NCBI RefSeq assembly: GCF_004359985.1
Contig: NZ_SMRO01000001.1
Location: forward strand, 1,898,193-1,962,192
Length of the DNA: 64,000 nt
DNA from: Paraburkholderia flava
GTDB taxonomy: Bacteria > Pseudomonadota > Gammaproteobacteria > Burkholderiales > Burkholderiaceae
Direction of reading: 5' to 3'
Shown one piece after another: positions 31,216-42,167 of this stretch. Numbering within the stretch: the first letter of the stretch is position 1; every line of letters starts with the position of its first letter. Position numbers and translations under genes: made by a program. The notes below the pieces were generated by a model that saw only the letters and a program-made list of their open reading frames with translations, made no database searches and was not told the origin of the DNA.

Positions 31216-33579
31216 ATGATCGTTCGACAACCCGGTCTTTTGCGACCTGCGTTGCGTAGTCGCCTGTATCGCTGGCCGGCGGCCGCGACGGCGGCTTTTC
31301 TGATTGTTACCGGCACCTGCGTTGCGCAGGGGGCGCCGGCTTCGGCTGCGAGTGCGGCGAGCGTTTCGAGCGCTGTAAGTGCGACCAGCGCTGTCGGTGC
31401 GTCCGAGCCTGTTTCTGCGATCGGTCTGCCGGCTGCGCAGTACACCGTGCGCGCGGGAGAGTCGCTGAACGACGTCGCTATCGCTGTGACGCAGTCGCAC
31501 GATCGCGCGACGCTGGCTCGCGCGGCACGCGCGCTGTTCGACGCGAATCCCGCCGCGTTCATGGGGCACGACCCGAGCCGGATGAAAATCGGTGCGGTGA
31601 TGAATGTGCCGACGCTCGATGCGTCGGGGGCGGTTGTGGGGGCGTCGGGTGCTGCGGGGGCATCGGCGGCTGGGGCATCGTCGACGTCTGCGAGCCAGAG
31701 TGCGGCAGCAAGTGCGCCGACGGGGAATGCGTCGGCGAGCGCGGCTTCGGTGGCGGCTTCCTCTGCTGCGGGCGCGACTGCTGCTCAGTCGGCGTCCGCT
31801 TCGGTTGCTCAAGCCTCGTCGACGCCTTCTTCCTCTTCCTCTTCCGCTGCCGATACGACGCAAGCCGGGTCCCAGCCGTCCGTCGCGCCGCAGGATGCGC
31901 ACGCGAGCGGCGCACATGTGTGGAGCGGCACCATCCAGCAGTCCGCGAGTGCGCCCGAAGCGGCGTCGGCCGGGGCGGCTTCGGTTCCGGCGGCGTCGCA
32001 GCCGCGCGCGCAGGTGTCGAGTCTCCAGCAGTTGCTCGCGTTGAAGAACCGCGTGCTGATGGAACTGCAGAAGCACGGGATCGGATCGACAGGGCAATCG
32101 AAGGCGGGTGCCAATGGCGCGTCGACGGCTGCGGTCGCATCCGCGGCTTCGACATCCGCGAGTGGGGGCGCTGCGACTGGTGCGTCGACCGTTCCGGCGA
32201 CGCAGGCTGGTAGCGGGTCATCGTTGACTGACGGTCAGTTCGGCTTCACGCAGACTCAACTGGGTATCGGCGCAGTGATCGGCGCTGCGCTCGTCGTGTT
32301 GCTGACGGGTCTGTCGATGCGCAAGCGTCGCCCGGCGAAGCCGGCAGCGGATGCCGCGAAGCAGACCGACGCTCCTGCGCGTCCGGCGACGCTGCTCGAG
32401 AAGGACGCGGCTGCCTACGCCGCGCGACTCAAGGAGCAAGAGCCTGAGGCCGACGAGCCCGCCTCGACGGTTCACGACGATGGCGAGCATGGGAAACCCG
32501 CCGAAACGCTCACTGCCGTCGCCGAACATCCGACGCTCGATGGCGCAACGACCGCCGCGAGTCTTGCAGCCGCCGCTGCACTGGGTGCCGAGGCATTGCC
32601 GACGCAGACCATCCAGCCCGTCGATGCAAACCAGCCGCATGTTGATGAGCCACAGCCTGTCGATGGTGCGAAGGAAGACGCAGCTCCGTCGCTGAACGAC
32701 GCAACGACCACGGCGAGTCTTGGCGCGGCGACCGAACTTGGCGCCGACGCGTTGCCGCCTGCTTCGCTCGAAGCGGACGAGGAACGCGACACGCCGTCGC
32801 CTGCCGTCGAGCCGACACCGGCCCATGTACCCGTACCGTTCCCGCGCGACGCAATGGTCGCGTTCGGCAGTCTCGACCTGTCTTTGCCGCCGCGCAGTGG
32901 CCCCGCAGTCGATGTGCCTCCGCTGCCTGCAACAACGCACGCAGAACCCGAGCCGACGCCGGATGAACCCGCTCCGCTGGTAGACACTCCGACGACGCCT
33001 CCCCCGGTCGAGCCGCACGCAGCCGAACACCCGGTGTTTGGGGCGTCGACCGAATCGCATACAGCTGAGCAGCTGACGCCGGCAGCCTCAAGCGAATCGC
33101 ACATTGACGAGCAGTCCGCGCCGACAGCTTCGACCGAGTTGCACGCAACTGAGCAGCCCGCGCCGACAGCTTCGACCGAATCGCACGTAGGTGAACAGCC
33201 CCCACTGACAGCTTCAACTGAGTCGCCTGCACCCGAGCAGCTCACGCCTACGCCCGAGCCCACCCACGCCGCCGCCGAGACAGCCGCAGCCACAACCACC
33301 ACCGCAGCCATCGCCGGCCTCGGCGCAGCCCGCTTCGGCGCCCTAAACCTCGACTTCGATCTCGAACTCCCGCCAAGCCCCGCGCAACCGATTCCCGCGT
33401 TCACGGCGGAAGAACTCGCCCGGATCGCGCGCAACAAGCTCGATCTCGCGTCGGAATACATCGCGCTCGGCGACCTGAACGGCGCACGCACATTGATCAA
33501 CGAAGTGATCGCCGCGAACGACACCGGCACGCGCGACGAAGCGCGCGCGTTGCTGTCGACGCTCGCGCCGTTGTCGTGA
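31216..33579 (+). CDS. fimV: FimV/HubP-type polar scaffold protein
   Basis: A large inner-membrane protein of 787 residues that organises the cell pole for type IV pili and motility in related bacteria. Residues 1-39 are a signal peptide (ending TGTCVAQG). A LysM-like domain follows ([14 protein letters not shown], about 75-130), then long Ala/Ser-rich low-complexity stretches, a single membrane segment at about 350-367 ([17 protein letters not shown]) with a basic RKRR end, an acidic Pro/Glu-rich cytoplasmic part, and the conserved FimV C-terminal domain (about 730-787, [23 protein letters not shown]). AGGAG precedes the ATG. asd-fimV-truA is a conserved order. Two kinds of internal repeats are listed separately. 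Confidence 0.9.
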   Translation: MIVRQPGLLRPALRSRLYRWPAAATAAFLIVTGTCVAQGAPASAASAASVSSAVSATSAVGASEPVSAIGLPAAQYTVRAGESLNDVAIAVTQSHDRATLARAARALFDANPAAFMGHDPSRMKIGAVMNVPTLDASGAVVGASGAAGASAAGASSTSASQSAAASAPTGNASASAASVAASSAAGATAAQSASASVAQASSTPSSSSSSAADTTQAGSQPSVAPQDAHASGAHVWSGTIQQSASAPEAASAGAASVPAASQPRAQVSSLQQLLALKNRVLMELQKHGIGSTGQSKAGANGASTAAVASAASTSASGGAATGASTVPATQAGSGSSLTDGQFGFTQTQLGIGAVIGAALVVLLTGLSMRKRRPAKPAADAAKQTDAPARPATLLEKDAAAYAARLKEQEPEADEPASTVHDDGEHGKPAETLTAVAEHPTLDGATTAASLAAAAALGAEALPTQTIQPVDANQPHVDEPQPVDGAKEDAAPSLNDATTTASLGAATELGADALPPASLEADEERDTPSPAVEPTPAHVPVPFPRDAMVAFGSLDLSLPPRSGPAVDVPPLPATTHAEPEPTPDEPAPLVDTPTTPPPVEPHAAEHPVFGASTESHTAEQLTPAASSESHIDEQSAPTASTELHATEQPAPTASTESHVGEQPPLTASTESPAPEQLTPTPEPTHAAAETAAATTTTAAIAGLGAARFGALNLDFDLELPPSPAQPIPAFTAEELARIARNKLDLASEYIALGDLNGARTLINEVIAANDTGTRDEARALLSTLAPLS
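32533..32757 (+). repeat. Duplicated 23-residue segment in fimV
   Basis: The stretch encoded at 32533-32601 ([20 protein letters not shown]) recurs at 32689-32757 ([20 protein letters not shown]). It is a diverged in-frame direct duplication in the acidic cytoplasmic region. Confidence 0.75.
33049..33258 (+). repeat. Five 42-bp tandem repeats in fimV
   Basis: Five consecutive 14-residue units of pattern (T/S)E(S/L)HxxEQxxPxAS encode a Glu/Pro/Ser-rich stretch; the last unit is diverged. The repeats keep the reading frame, so copy number could vary between strains without breaking the gene. Confidence 0.85.
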
Positions 33580-34376
33580 TGCGGATCGCGCTCGGCATCC
33601 AGTACGACGGCGCTGCGTTCAACGGCTGGCAGTCGCAGTCGCATGGCAAGACCGTCCAGGATGCGCTCGAACGCGCGCTGCGCGAATTCGCGCAGACGCC
33701 GCTGCAGACGGTCGTCGCGGGACGGACCGATACGGGCGTGCACGGTCTCGGCCAGGTCGCGCATTTCGACACTGATCTGCAACGCGACGATTTTTCGTGG
33801 GTACGCGGCACGAACGCGTTCCTGCCGCAGAGCGTCGCCGTGCAGTGGGCGAAGCCGATGCCGGACGCGTTTCATGCACGCTTTGCCGCGTTCGAGCGGA
33901 CTTATTACTACGCGCTCTACGTGCATCCGGTGCGTTCGCCGATGCTCGTGGGTCGTGCGGGCTGGGTGCATACGCCCCTCGACGTCGACGCGATGCGTGC
34001 GGCCGCCGCGTGTCTGATCGGCGAGCATGATTTTTCGGCGTTCCGCTCGTCGGAATGTCAGTCGAAGACGCCGGTCAAGCATCTGCACCAGATCGACGTG
34101 CGCCAGCAGGGCGACTTCATCCACTTCCGCTTCCGTGCGAATGCGTTCCTGCATCACATGGTGCGCAACCTGATGGGCTGCCTCGTCGCGGTCGGCCGTG
34201 GCCGCTATCCGGTCGAATGGCTGGCCGACGTGCTGGCGGGCCGCGACCGTTCGCGCGCCGCGCCGACCTTCATGCCAGACGGGTTATACCTCGCAAAGGT
34301 CGGCTATCCTGACATATTCACGGTACCGCCGCCGCAATCCGGCAGCGTACCGTGGAGCACTTTATGGACCGACTGA
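33579..34376 (+). CDS. truA: tRNA pseudouridine synthase A
   Basis: Makes pseudouridine at positions 38-40 of the tRNA anticodon stem. It has 265 residues. Seen: [19 protein letters not shown] start, the catalytic D51 in [17 protein letters not shown], and [21 protein letters not shown]. The ATG overlaps the fimV stop (TGATG); a GTG three nt upstream is possible. Its 3' end overlaps the start of trpF. Confidence 0.96.
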   Translation: MRIALGIQYDGAAFNGWQSQSHGKTVQDALERALREFAQTPLQTVVAGRTDTGVHGLGQVAHFDTDLQRDDFSWVRGTNAFLPQSVAVQWAKPMPDAFHARFAAFERTYYYALYVHPVRSPMLVGRAGWVHTPLDVDAMRAAAACLIGEHDFSAFRSSECQSKTPVKHLHQIDVRQQGDFIHFRFRANAFLHHMVRNLMGCLVAVGRGRYPVEWLADVLAGRDRSRAAPTFMPDGLYLAKVGYPDIFTVPPPQSGSVPWSTLWTD

Positions 34377-35110
34377 TTTCCGCCATGAACCGAGACCAGA
34401 CCGCGCCCGCCGCAGACGCAGACACCACACAGCAGACCCGCGCCGCCGCTACCGTACCGCACCGGACGCGAATCAAGCTGTGCGGTCTTTCAACCCCCGC
34501 CGACGTCGAGCACGCGATCGACCTCGGCGCCGACGCGATTGGCTTCGTGTTCTATCCGCCGAGCCCGCGTTCGGTCGGCATCGTGCAGGCGCTCGAGATG
34601 GCGCGCGACATTCCGCCGTTCGTGTCGGTGGTGGGACTGTTCGTCAACGCGTCGCCGGAATGGATCCAGGAAGTCACGTGCAACGTGCCGCTGACCCTGC
34701 TGCAGTTTCACGGCGACGAAACGCCCGCGCAATGCAACTCGCTCGCCGCCATTGCGGGTTTGCCTTGGTTGCGCGCGTTACGCGTCGCGGCGGATACTCA
34801 GCGAGCCGATTTGGTAGAATCGGCACTTAACTATTCGGCTGCCAGTGGCCTTCTGCTCGACACGCATGTCGAGGGCTATGGCGGCGGCGGGAAGGTCTTC
34901 GATTGGTCACTTATTCCAGCAGAGCTCGCGCGTCGGGCCGTTTTGAGTGGTGGGTTGAACGCGCAAAACGTCAGTGACGCGATCCATCGCGTGCGTCCGT
35001 ACGCGGTCGATGTCTCCAGCGGCATCGAGGTAGCGGGCGCAAAGGGCGTGAAGGATCACGCCCGGATGGCGGCGTTCGTACGCGCAGTGCGCGACGCGGA
35101 CGCCGGATGA
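34364..35110 (+). CDS. trpF: Phosphoribosylanthranilate isomerase
   Basis: Third step of tryptophan synthesis (Amadori rearrangement), 248 residues. After a non-conserved N-terminus of about 35 residues comes the TIM barrel: [34 protein letters not shown] (KxCG catalytic Cys), LLQFHGDE with the catalytic region, [18 protein letters not shown] and [11 protein letters not shown] (phosphate loop). I use the ATG at 34364, preceded by GGAG; it overlaps truA by 13 nt. Other in-frame starts (34352, 34385) are possible. Confidence 0.94.
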   Translation: MDRLISAMNRDQTAPAADADTTQQTRAAATVPHRTRIKLCGLSTPADVEHAIDLGADAIGFVFYPPSPRSVGIVQALEMARDIPPFVSVVGLFVNASPEWIQEVTCNVPLTLLQFHGDETPAQCNSLAAIAGLPWLRALRVAADTQRADLVESALNYSAASGLLLDTHVEGYGGGGKVFDWSLIPAELARRAVLSGGLNAQNVSDAIHRVRPYAVDVSSGIEVAGAKGVKDHARMAAFVRAVRDADAG

Positions 35111-35167
35111 TTCCGGTGGCGCCGGTGTGTCATGCACCCGGCTCCGCCCACTGAGAAGAGTGACGCA

Positions 35168-36361
35168 ATGTACAACTTGCCTGACGAAAGAGGCCACTTT
35201 GGCCAGTATGGCGGCGTGTTCGTCGCCGAAACGCTGGTCCATGCGCTCGACGAGCTGCGTGCGGCCTACGCCCGATATCAACACGACCCCGAGTTCGTCG
35301 CCGAATACGAGCACGAACTGAAGTACTTCGTCGGTCGTCCGTCCCCTATCTATCACGCAAAACGCTGGAGCGAAATGCTCGGCGGCGCGCAGGTGTTCCT
35401 CAAACGCGAGGATCTGAACCACACCGGCGCGCACAAGATAAACAACGTGATCGGCCAGGCGCTGCTCGCGAAGCGCATGGGCAAGCCGCGCGTGATCGCC
35501 GAAACGGGCGCCGGCCAGCACGGCGTCGCGACCGCGACGATCGCCGCGCGCTTCGGGCTGGAGTGCGTGGTCTACATGGGCTCCGAGGACGTGCGCCGGC
35601 AAGCGGCCAACGTCTACCGGATGAAGCTGCTCGGCGCGACGGTCGTGCCGGTCGAATCGGGTTCGCGGACGTTGAAGGACTCGCTCAACGAAGCGATGCG
35701 CGACTGGGTCACCAATGTCGAGAACACGTTCTACATCATCGGCACCGTGGCCGGCCCGCATCCGTACCCGATGATGGTGCGCGACTTCCAGCGCGTGATC
35801 GGCGACGAATGCAAGGTGCAGATGCCTGAGCTGACCGGTCGTCAGCCCGATGCGGTGATCGCGTGCGTGGGCGGCGGATCGAATGCGATGGGGATTTTTT
35901 ACCCGTACATCGAAGACAAGTCCGTGCAACTGATCGGCGTCGAACCTGCCGGCGACGGCCTTGAAACCGGCCGCCATGCTGCGTCGCTGACGTGCGGTAC
36001 GCCGGGCGTACTGCACGGCAACCGCACCTATCTGCTGCAGGACGAAAACGGCCAGATCATCGAGGCGCATTCGGTGTCGGCCGGACTCGACTATCCGGGC
36101 GTCGGACCCGAGCACGCATGGCTGAAGGACAGCGGACGCGCGCAGTACGTCTGCGCGACGGACGACGAAGCGCTGAAAGCGTTCCACGACTGCTGCCGGA
36201 TCGAGGGCATCATTCCCGCGCTCGAATCGAGTCATGCGCTCGCGTACGCCGCGAGGCTCGCGCCGACGTTGCCAAAGGACAAGCTCCTGCTGGTCAACCT
36301 GTCGGGCCGCGGCGACAAGGACATGCATACGGTCGCTGAGCGATCGGGCATCCAGTTCTGA
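35168..36361 (+). CDS. trpB: Tryptophan synthase beta subunit
   Basis: PLP enzyme joining indole and serine to tryptophan. It has 397 residues, the usual length. Seen: [17 protein letters not shown] start, PLP lysine K90 in [27 protein letters not shown], and phosphate-binding [10 protein letters not shown]. The start at 35168 gives the family N-terminus; 12 codons of open frame upstream are not homologous. It is separated from trpA by a DNA methyltransferase gene. Confidence 0.97.
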   Translation: MYNLPDERGHFGQYGGVFVAETLVHALDELRAAYARYQHDPEFVAEYEHELKYFVGRPSPIYHAKRWSEMLGGAQVFLKREDLNHTGAHKINNVIGQALLAKRMGKPRVIAETGAGQHGVATATIAARFGLECVVYMGSEDVRRQAANVYRMKLLGATVVPVESGSRTLKDSLNEAMRDWVTNVENTFYIIGTVAGPHPYPMMVRDFQRVIGDECKVQMPELTGRQPDAVIACVGGGSNAMGIFYPYIEDKSVQLIGVEPAGDGLETGRHAASLTCGTPGVLHGNRTYLLQDENGQIIEAHSVSAGLDYPGVGPEHAWLKDSGRAQYVCATDDEALKAFHDCCRIEGIIPALESSHALAYAARLAPTLPKDKLLLVNLSGRGDKDMHTVAERSGIQF

Positions 36362-36372
36362 GCGCCGCGACG

Positions 36373-37314
36373 ATGCGCGACGAGTTCGACGAGCCGCAGC
36401 CGGCAGACGCCGCCGAAACGGCGCTTGCCGGTCCGGCTGCAGCGACCCAGGAGCGGGCGGACGCGCCGGTTGGCGTACGTCCCGCGGAACTGCCGCCGCT
36501 GCCGCCCGGCATCGAACTGCACAACCGCGATTTTCTGACCGATGTGGCCAGCCTTCCGGACGGGTCGATCGACCTGATCCTCGCCGATCCGCCGTACGGG
36601 CTCGGCAAGGACTACGGCAACGATTCGGATATGCGCTCGGGCGAAGACTTTCTCGCGTGGACGCGAGAGTGGCTCGCTCTGGCGATTCCGAAACTCAAGC
36701 CGACCGGTTCGCTGTACGTGTTCTGCACCTGGCAATACGCGCCGGAGATCTTCTGCTTTCTGAAGACCCGGCTCACGATGGTCAACGAGATCATCTGGGA
36801 CCGGCGCGTCCCCAGCATGGGCGGCACGACCCGCCGCTTTACGTCCGTGCACGACAACATCGGCTTTTTCGCGGTATCGAAGGAGTATTACTTCGATCTC
36901 GATCCCGTCCGCATCCCGTACGATGCCGTTACGAAGAAGGCGCGTTCGCGCAAGTTGTTCGCTGGCAGCAAATGGCTGGAAATCGGCTACAACCCCAAGG
37001 ACGTCTGGTCGGTATCGCGCCTGCACCGGCAGCACGCGGAGCGGGTCGATCACCCGACCCAGAAGCCTCTGGAAATCGTCGAGCGGATGGTGCTCGCGAG
37101 TTGTCCGCCGGGCGGCCGTGTGCTCGACCCGTTCATGGGGAGCGGCACCACGGCCGTGGCCTGTGCCCGCCAGCGACGCGAATTCGTCGGCTATGAAATC
37201 AACGAGAGTTACTGCGCGATAGCGCGCGAACGCGTGATCGCGGTCGCAGCGCAAGCCTCGGCTGGGCCGGCCGCGACCGGCGTTGCTGCCGGTCCGGTCG
37301 CTGCCACGACCTGA
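36373..37314 (+). CDS. Orphan DNA methyltransferase (N4/N6, beta class)
   Basis: A 313-residue site-specific DNA methyltransferase that transfers a methyl group from S-adenosylmethionine to an exocyclic amino group. Catalytic motif DPPY is at 72-75 ([15 protein letters not shown]) and the SAM-binding FMGSG at 254-258 ([11 protein letters not shown]). DPPY before FxGxG marks the beta class, with the target-recognition region between them. HPTQKPLEI is the usual motif before the SAM site. The first 45 and last 25 residues are Ala/Pro-rich. No restriction endonuclease gene lies nearby, so it is probably regulatory or an orphan. It sits between trpB (11 nt) and trpA (35 nt), co-directional. I recall a studied orphan enzyme in Burkholderia cenocepacia but cannot confirm orthology. 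Confidence 0.92.
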   Translation: MRDEFDEPQPADAAETALAGPAAATQERADAPVGVRPAELPPLPPGIELHNRDFLTDVASLPDGSIDLILADPPYGLGKDYGNDSDMRSGEDFLAWTREWLALAIPKLKPTGSLYVFCTWQYAPEIFCFLKTRLTMVNEIIWDRRVPSMGGTTRRFTSVHDNIGFFAVSKEYYFDLDPVRIPYDAVTKKARSRKLFAGSKWLEIGYNPKDVWSVSRLHRQHAERVDHPTQKPLEIVERMVLASCPPGGRVLDPFMGSGTTAVACARQRREFVGYEINESYCAIARERVIAVAAQASAGPAATGVAAGPVAATT

Positions 37315-37349
37315 GCGGTCGGCGCGCAGTCTTCTTCAAGAGAAAATCC

Positions 37350-38165
37350 ATGTCCCGTATCGAAAAAACTTTCGCGGCACTGGCCGCACAACGCAAAAAA
37401 GGGTTGATCCCGTTCATGACGGCGGGCGATCCCGATCCGAAACGTACCGTCGAATTCATGCATGCGCTCGCCGCCGGCGGCGCCGACGTGATCGAACTCG
37501 GCGTGCCGTTCTCGGACCCGATGGCCGACGGCCCGGTGATCCAGCAATCGTCGGAGCGCGCACTGGCGCACGGCGTCTCGCTGCGTCACGTGCTCGCCGA
37601 CGTGAAACGCTTCCGCGAACACAACACGACGACGCCCGTCGTGCTGATGGGCTACGCGAATCCGATCGAACGGATGGGCGCCGATGCGTTCGCGGCGGCC
37701 GCGCAGGATGCGGGCGTCGACGGCGTGCTGGTGGTCGACTATCCGCCGGAAGAATCGATCGAATTCGCGCAAAGGATGCGTGCCGCCGAGATCGATCCGA
37801 TCTTTCTGCTCGCGCCGACGTCGACCGACGAACGCATCGCCGCAGTCGGCCGGGTGGCGAGCGGGTACGTCTACTATGTGTCGCTAAAAGGGGTGACCGG
37901 CTCCGCAAATCTGGACGTTTCCAGCATCGCGGGTAAAATCCCGGCCATCAAGTCGCGTGTGCCGCTGCCGGTGGGTGTCGGTTTCGGTATCCGCGATGCG
38001 CAGACCGCGCGTGCGGTGGCCGAGGTGTCGGATGCCGTCGTGATCGGTAGCCGTATCGTGCAGTTGCTGGAAACGGCACCGCCCGAGACCGCCGCCGACA
38101 CGCTGACGCGCTTCATCGCCGAAGTGCGCGCAGCGATCGACAGCGTCGGCGCGACGCCTCGATAA
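37350..38165 (+). CDS. trpA: Tryptophan synthase alpha subunit
   Basis: Cleaves indole-3-glycerol phosphate to indole and passes it to TrpB. It has 271 residues. Seen: [12 protein letters not shown], catalytic Glu in [20 protein letters not shown], catalytic Asp in [11 protein letters not shown], and phosphate-binding [13 protein letters not shown]. It is followed 93 nt later by accD. Confidence 0.97.
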   Translation: MSRIEKTFAALAAQRKKGLIPFMTAGDPDPKRTVEFMHALAAGGADVIELGVPFSDPMADGPVIQQSSERALAHGVSLRHVLADVKRFREHNTTTPVVLMGYANPIERMGADAFAAAAQDAGVDGVLVVDYPPEESIEFAQRMRAAEIDPIFLLAPTSTDERIAAVGRVASGYVYYVSLKGVTGSANLDVSSIAGKIPAIKSRVPLPVGVGFGIRDAQTARAVAEVSDAVVIGSRIVQLLETAPPETAADTLTRFIAEVRAAIDSVGATPR

Positions 38166-38258
38166 CCCGGTAACCATCATCGTCGTTTTACATCGTAGTT
38201 CAGGCCGGCAGCAGCGCAGATCCCGCTGCCGGCCCGAACGACCGAAGAAGGAATCATC

Positions 38259-39131
38259 ATGAGCTGGCTCGACAAACTGCTGCCGCCGAAAATCAAGCAA
38301 ACCGACCCGAAGAACCGCAAGGGCATTCCGGAAGGGCTGTGGATCAAATGCCCGTCGTGCGAGGCGGTGCTGTATCGCAACGACGTCGAGGCCAATCTGC
38401 ACGTGTGCCCGAAATGCGATCACCACATGCGGATCGGCGCGCGCGAACGGCTCGACGGGTTGCTCGATCCGGAAGGCCGTTATGAAATCGGCCAGGAAAT
38501 CCTGCCGGTCGATGCGCTCAAGTTCAAGGACAGCCGCAAGTACCCGGACCGCCTGAAAGAGGCGATGGACGAAACCGACGAAACCGACGCGATGGTCATC
38601 ATGGGCGGCGCGATCCATACGCTGCCGGTCGTCGTCGCGTGCTTCGAGTTTTCGTTCATGGGCGGCTCGATGGGGTCGGTCGTCGGCGAGCGCTTTGCGC
38701 GCGGTGCACAGAACGCGCTCGAACAGCAGGTGCCGTTCATCTGCTTCACGGCGTCGGGCGGCGCGCGGATGCAGGAGAGCCTGCTGTCGCTGATGCAGAT
38801 GGCGAAGACCACCGCGATGCTCACGAAGCTGTCGGAAGCGAAGCTGCCGTTTATCTCCGTGCTGACCGATCCGACGATGGGCGGCGTGTCGGCGAGCTTC
38901 GCGTTCCTCGGCGACGTCGTGATCGCCGAACCGAAGGCGCTGATCGGCTTTGCCGGCCCGCGCGTGATCGAACAGACGGTCCGCGAGAAATTGCCGGAAG
39001 GCTTCCAGCGCGCCGAATTCCTGCTGCAGAAGGGCGCGGTCGACATGATCGTCGACCGGCGCAAGCTGCGCGAAGAAATCGCACAATTGATGGCGCTGCT
39101 GACGCGTCAGCCCGCCGACGCGGTCGCCTGA
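38259..39131 (+). CDS. accD: Acetyl-CoA carboxylase carboxyltransferase beta subunit
   Basis: Beta half of the carboxyltransferase that makes malonyl-CoA for fatty-acid synthesis. It has 290 residues. Seen: an N-terminal zinc ribbon CPSC...CPKC ([23 protein letters not shown]), then the crotonase-like core with [34 protein letters not shown] and [16 protein letters not shown]. An intrinsic terminator follows. Confidence 0.97.
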   Translation: MSWLDKLLPPKIKQTDPKNRKGIPEGLWIKCPSCEAVLYRNDVEANLHVCPKCDHHMRIGARERLDGLLDPEGRYEIGQEILPVDALKFKDSRKYPDRLKEAMDETDETDAMVIMGGAIHTLPVVVACFEFSFMGGSMGSVVGERFARGAQNALEQQVPFICFTASGGARMQESLLSLMQMAKTTAMLTKLSEAKLPFISVLTDPTMGGVSASFAFLGDVVIAEPKALIGFAGPRVIEQTVREKLPEGFQRAEFLLQKGAVDMIVDRRKLREEIAQLMALLTRQPADAVA

Positions 39132-39167
39132 GCGGCTGTTCTGCGTTGATGTCGGCGTAGTAACCAG

Positions 39168-39200
39168 CGAGGCGGCCCACGGGTCGCCTCGTGTGTTTTT
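39168..39200 (+). terminator. Intrinsic terminator after accD
   Basis: CGAGGCGGCCC (39168-39178) pairs with GGGTCGCCTCG (39181-39191) with one G-U and a very tight loop, followed by TGTGTTTTT. It lies 37 nt after the accD stop and separates accD from folC. Confidence 0.75.
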
Positions 39201-39312
39201 CGCGAGGGCGTTGCGGTGCCGCTTTCATGCTGTCACGAATGCGGTTTCAACGCGTTTCCACGATAATGCGCTGCCGTTGTTCCGCTTCACCCCGTTTCAA
39301 GCGATCCGTCCG

Positions 39313-40626
39313 ATGAGCACTTCCTATCCCAGTCTCGACGCGTGGCTCACGCATCTCGAATCCGCGCATCCGGTCGGTATCGACATGGGCCTCGAGCGCA
39401 TCAGCAAGGTGCGCGACGCGCTGCAACTCCAGTTCGCGTGTCCGATCTTCACGGTGGGCGGCACGAACGGTAAAGGCTCGACCTGCGCGATCCTCGAATC
39501 GATCCTGCTGCGCGCGGGCTATACCGTCGGCTGCCATACGTCGCCGCATCTGCTCGAGTTCAACGAGCGCGCGCGCATCAACGGCGTGGATGCGACCGAT
39601 GCCGAACTACTGCCGCATTTCGAAGCCGTCGAAGCCGCGCGCAGCAGCTTCGCCGAGCCGGTTTCCCTGACCTACTTCGAGTTCACGACGCTCGCGATCA
39701 TGCATCTGTTCGCCGCGCGCGGACTCGACGCGGTGATCTTCGAAGTGGGCCTCGGCGGCCGGCTCGATGCAGTCAATATCCTCGATACCGATTGCGCGAT
39801 CATCACCAGCATCGACATCGATCACACCGAGTATCTCGGCGATACGCGCGAGAAAATCGCGTTCGAGAAAGCGGGCATCTTCCGCGCCGGCAAGCCCGCG
39901 ATCTGCGCGGACCCGCTGCCGCCGCAAACGCTGATCGATCACGCGGAGCAGATCGGCGCCGAACTGTGGCTGTTCGGCCGCGATTTCCGCTACGAAGGGC
40001 AGGCCGGCAGCGAGCGCCAGCAATGGAGCTATGTCGGACCGACGATGCGGCGCTCCGCGCTCGCGTACCCGGCGCTGCGCGGCGCGAATCAGCTGATCAA
40101 TACGTCGGCGGCGCTGGCCGGCCTGGAGGCGCTGCGCGACCGTCTGCCGGTGTCCGCGCAGGACATTCGCCTCGGGCTCGCGAACGTCGAACTGGCCGGC
40201 CGTTTCCAGGTGTTGCCGGGCAAGCCGGCGATCGTGCTCGACGTCGGCCACAATCCGCACGCAGCGGCCGTGCTCGCGCAGAATCTCGGCAACATGGGCT
40301 TTTTTCCGTACACGTATGCAGTGTTCGGTTCGATGCGCGACAAGGACATCGCCGGTGTGCTGGAGCACGTGAAGGGCGAAATCGATCACTGGTGCGTGAC
40401 CGATCTGCCGACGCCCCGTGCGGCCTCCGCAGACGATCTCGAAGCCGCGCTGCGCGATGCCGGTGTGGTCGATGGGCCGGATGGCGGCGTGACGCGTCAT
40501 CTATCGCCTGCGGAAGCGTTCCAGGACGCACTAAAACGCGCGTCCGACAATGATAGAATCGTGGTTTTCGGAAGTTTCTATACGGTAGCGGGTGTGATGG
40601 CCTATCGTAAATCGCAGCACCACTGA
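39313..40626 (+). CDS. folC: Bifunctional folylpolyglutamate/dihydrofolate synthase
   Basis: Adds L-glutamate to dihydropteroate and to folates using ATP. It has 437 residues. Seen: P-loop GGTNGKGS (49-56), HTSPHLLEFNERARING (the folate loop), FEVGLGGRLDAVN, ITSIDIDHTEYLG with metal-binding Asp/His, and VLDVGHNPHA in the C-terminal Mur-ligase domain. I start at the ATG at 39313 (MSTSYPSLDAWL), where homology begins; the frame is open 120 nt further upstream. Confidence 0.95.
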   Translation: MSTSYPSLDAWLTHLESAHPVGIDMGLERISKVRDALQLQFACPIFTVGGTNGKGSTCAILESILLRAGYTVGCHTSPHLLEFNERARINGVDATDAELLPHFEAVEAARSSFAEPVSLTYFEFTTLAIMHLFAARGLDAVIFEVGLGGRLDAVNILDTDCAIITSIDIDHTEYLGDTREKIAFEKAGIFRAGKPAICADPLPPQTLIDHAEQIGAELWLFGRDFRYEGQAGSERQQWSYVGPTMRRSALAYPALRGANQLINTSAALAGLEALRDRLPVSAQDIRLGLANVELAGRFQVLPGKPAIVLDVGHNPHAAAVLAQNLGNMGFFPYTYAVFGSMRDKDIAGVLEHVKGEIDHWCVTDLPTPRAASADDLEAALRDAGVVDGPDGGVTRHLSPAEAFQDALKRASDNDRIVVFGSFYTVAGVMAYRKSQHH

Positions 40627-40654
40627 ACGCGCGGAAGCCTAGACCAAGCCATTC

Positions 40655-41542
40655 ATGGGAATTTTCTCGTTCGGCAAGAAAGACGATGCGCCCACCCGGC
40701 GCAGCGCACCATCCGGTTCCGGCCGGAGCACCCGCAGCGAATCTCCGCGGGGAACCGAACGGCGCACCCGCCGCACGGAGCGGTCCGGCGACGCCGACGC
40801 GATGTTGCTCGACCCGACCTTGCCCGAAAAGCAGCGCGCCCGTCGGCGCCTCGTCGGTGCAATCGCGCTGGTCGTCGCGGCGGTCGTGATCCTGCCGATG
40901 GTGCTCGACTCGCACCCGAAGCCCGTCACCGACGACATCTCAATCGACATCCCGAATCGCCCGGTCCCGAAGGCCAGCACCGCGCCTGACGATACCCAGG
41001 CAGGTGTCGCCCCCGACAATCCGGCAACCACCGATGCAGGCCTCGCCGCATCCGGCCTCGCATCGGCAGGCGGCGCATCGCAAAGCACGGCCGATACGAC
41101 GCCCACTGCGCCGGCCACGACCACACGATCACAAGTGCACGCGAGCGCAAAGCCGGACACGCCGGCCGCGACAGCGAACACCACGCACAGCGCTACGAAC
41201 AACGCTCAAACCAGCACGAAACCGAAGCCCGCACAGCAGACCGCCGACAACACACCGGCCGCAGGCGCCGACGCCGATTCGGGCACGCCCGCGTCGCCGC
41301 CCGGCGGCCGCTTCCAGGTGCAGCTCGGCTCGTTCCGGGACGAAGCGAGCGCAAAGAGTTGGGCCACCAAATTGAAAGCGGCGGGAGTGTCCGCATATAC
41401 CGAACGTCGCAAGCTGGCAGACGGCACGAGCCGGACCATGCTGCTCGCGGGTCCGTTCCCGGATCGCGCGGCGGCGTCGGCGGCGATCGCGAAGGTGCGC
41501 GGCGCGGGGCTGACGTCGGGCGCCAACGGCGGCGCACAGTAA
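40655..41542 (+). CDS. SPOR-domain membrane protein (DedD-like)
   Basis: A 295-residue single-pass protein. A charged Arg/Ser-rich cytoplasmic N-terminus (1 to about 65) leads to one membrane segment (LVGAIALVVAAVVILPMVL, about 67-86). A long Ala/Thr/Pro-rich periplasmic linker follows, then a C-terminal SPOR domain (about 213-290: GGRFQVQLGSFRDEASAKSW, TMLLAGPFPDRAAASAAI). SPOR domains bind denuded septal peptidoglycan, so a cell-division role like DedD is likely. The folC-SPOR-cvpA-purF order is widely conserved. Confidence 0.9.
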   Translation: MGIFSFGKKDDAPTRRSAPSGSGRSTRSESPRGTERRTRRTERSGDADAMLLDPTLPEKQRARRRLVGAIALVVAAVVILPMVLDSHPKPVTDDISIDIPNRPVPKASTAPDDTQAGVAPDNPATTDAGLAASGLASAGGASQSTADTTPTAPATTTRSQVHASAKPDTPAATANTTHSATNNAQTSTKPKPAQQTADNTPAAGADADSGTPASPPGGRFQVQLGSFRDEASAKSWATKLKAAGVSAYTERRKLADGTSRTMLLAGPFPDRAAASAAIAKVRGAGLTSGANGGAQ

Positions 41543-41549
41543 TCCGGCG

Positions 41550-42044
41550 ATGTTCACCGCATTCGACTACGCTGTAATGGCGGTGATCGGGTTGTCGGCG
41601 CTGCGGGGCACGTGGCGCGGCTTCCTGTCCGAGATTTTCGGACTGATCGGCTGGGTGGCGGCGTTTTTTATCGCGTGCCGTTTCGTCGGTTATGTCGTGC
41701 CGTGGATTCCGGCCACGTGGCCGGGCGGTGCGCTGACCCAGTGGCTGATCGCGTTTGCCGCGATCGTCGTCGGGGTTGTGCTGGTGGCCGGGGTGTTGAA
41801 TGCGCTGCTGAGCCGTATCGTGCAGGCAAGCGGCCTGAGCGGCGTGGACCGCTCGCTCGGCCTGTTGTTCGGCCTCGTACGCGGGGTCGTGCTGGTGCTG
41901 CTGCTGGTCGCCCTCTCGGGCTTGACCGAGCTGCCCCAGCAGGAATTCTGGCGCAATGCGCTGCTGCGGCCCTACGCCGAGCAGGGCGTGCGCGAACTGA
42001 GACCACTGCTTCCGGCGCCGCTAGCCGCCTACGTCCGCGTTTGA
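41550..42044 (+). CDS. cvpA: CvpA family membrane protein
   Basis: A 164-residue inner-membrane protein with about four hydrophobic segments, of the CvpA family (first linked to colicin V production, now to envelope homeostasis). Seen: FDYAVMAVIGLSALRGTWRGFLSEIFGLIGW at the N-terminus and GVDRSLGLLFGLVRGVVLVLLLV, a hallmark of the family. It precedes purF, as in Escherichia coli. Confidence 0.93.
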   Translation: MFTAFDYAVMAVIGLSALRGTWRGFLSEIFGLIGWVAAFFIACRFVGYVVPWIPATWPGGALTQWLIAFAAIVVGVVLVAGVLNALLSRIVQASGLSGVDRSLGLLFGLVRGVVLVLLLVALSGLTELPQQEFWRNALLRPYAEQGVRELRPLLPAPLAAYVRV

Positions 42045-42167
42045 CCCGTCGGTCACGCGAATGAAACCGGTGCGGCCCGCCGGGCAGACACGCAGAACCC
42101 CGGCGCGATCCGGGTGCCGCCAGGCACCGGCCGCCGTTACGGATTTCGTACCTTTGAAGGACATGCC

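Noticed and set aside
32472..34157. A 561-codon minus-strand frame, Gly/Ser/Val-rich, opposite fimV and truA
   Set aside because: Produced by the low-complexity repeats of fimV read backwards; it crosses the fimV/truA boundary and has no ribosome-binding site.
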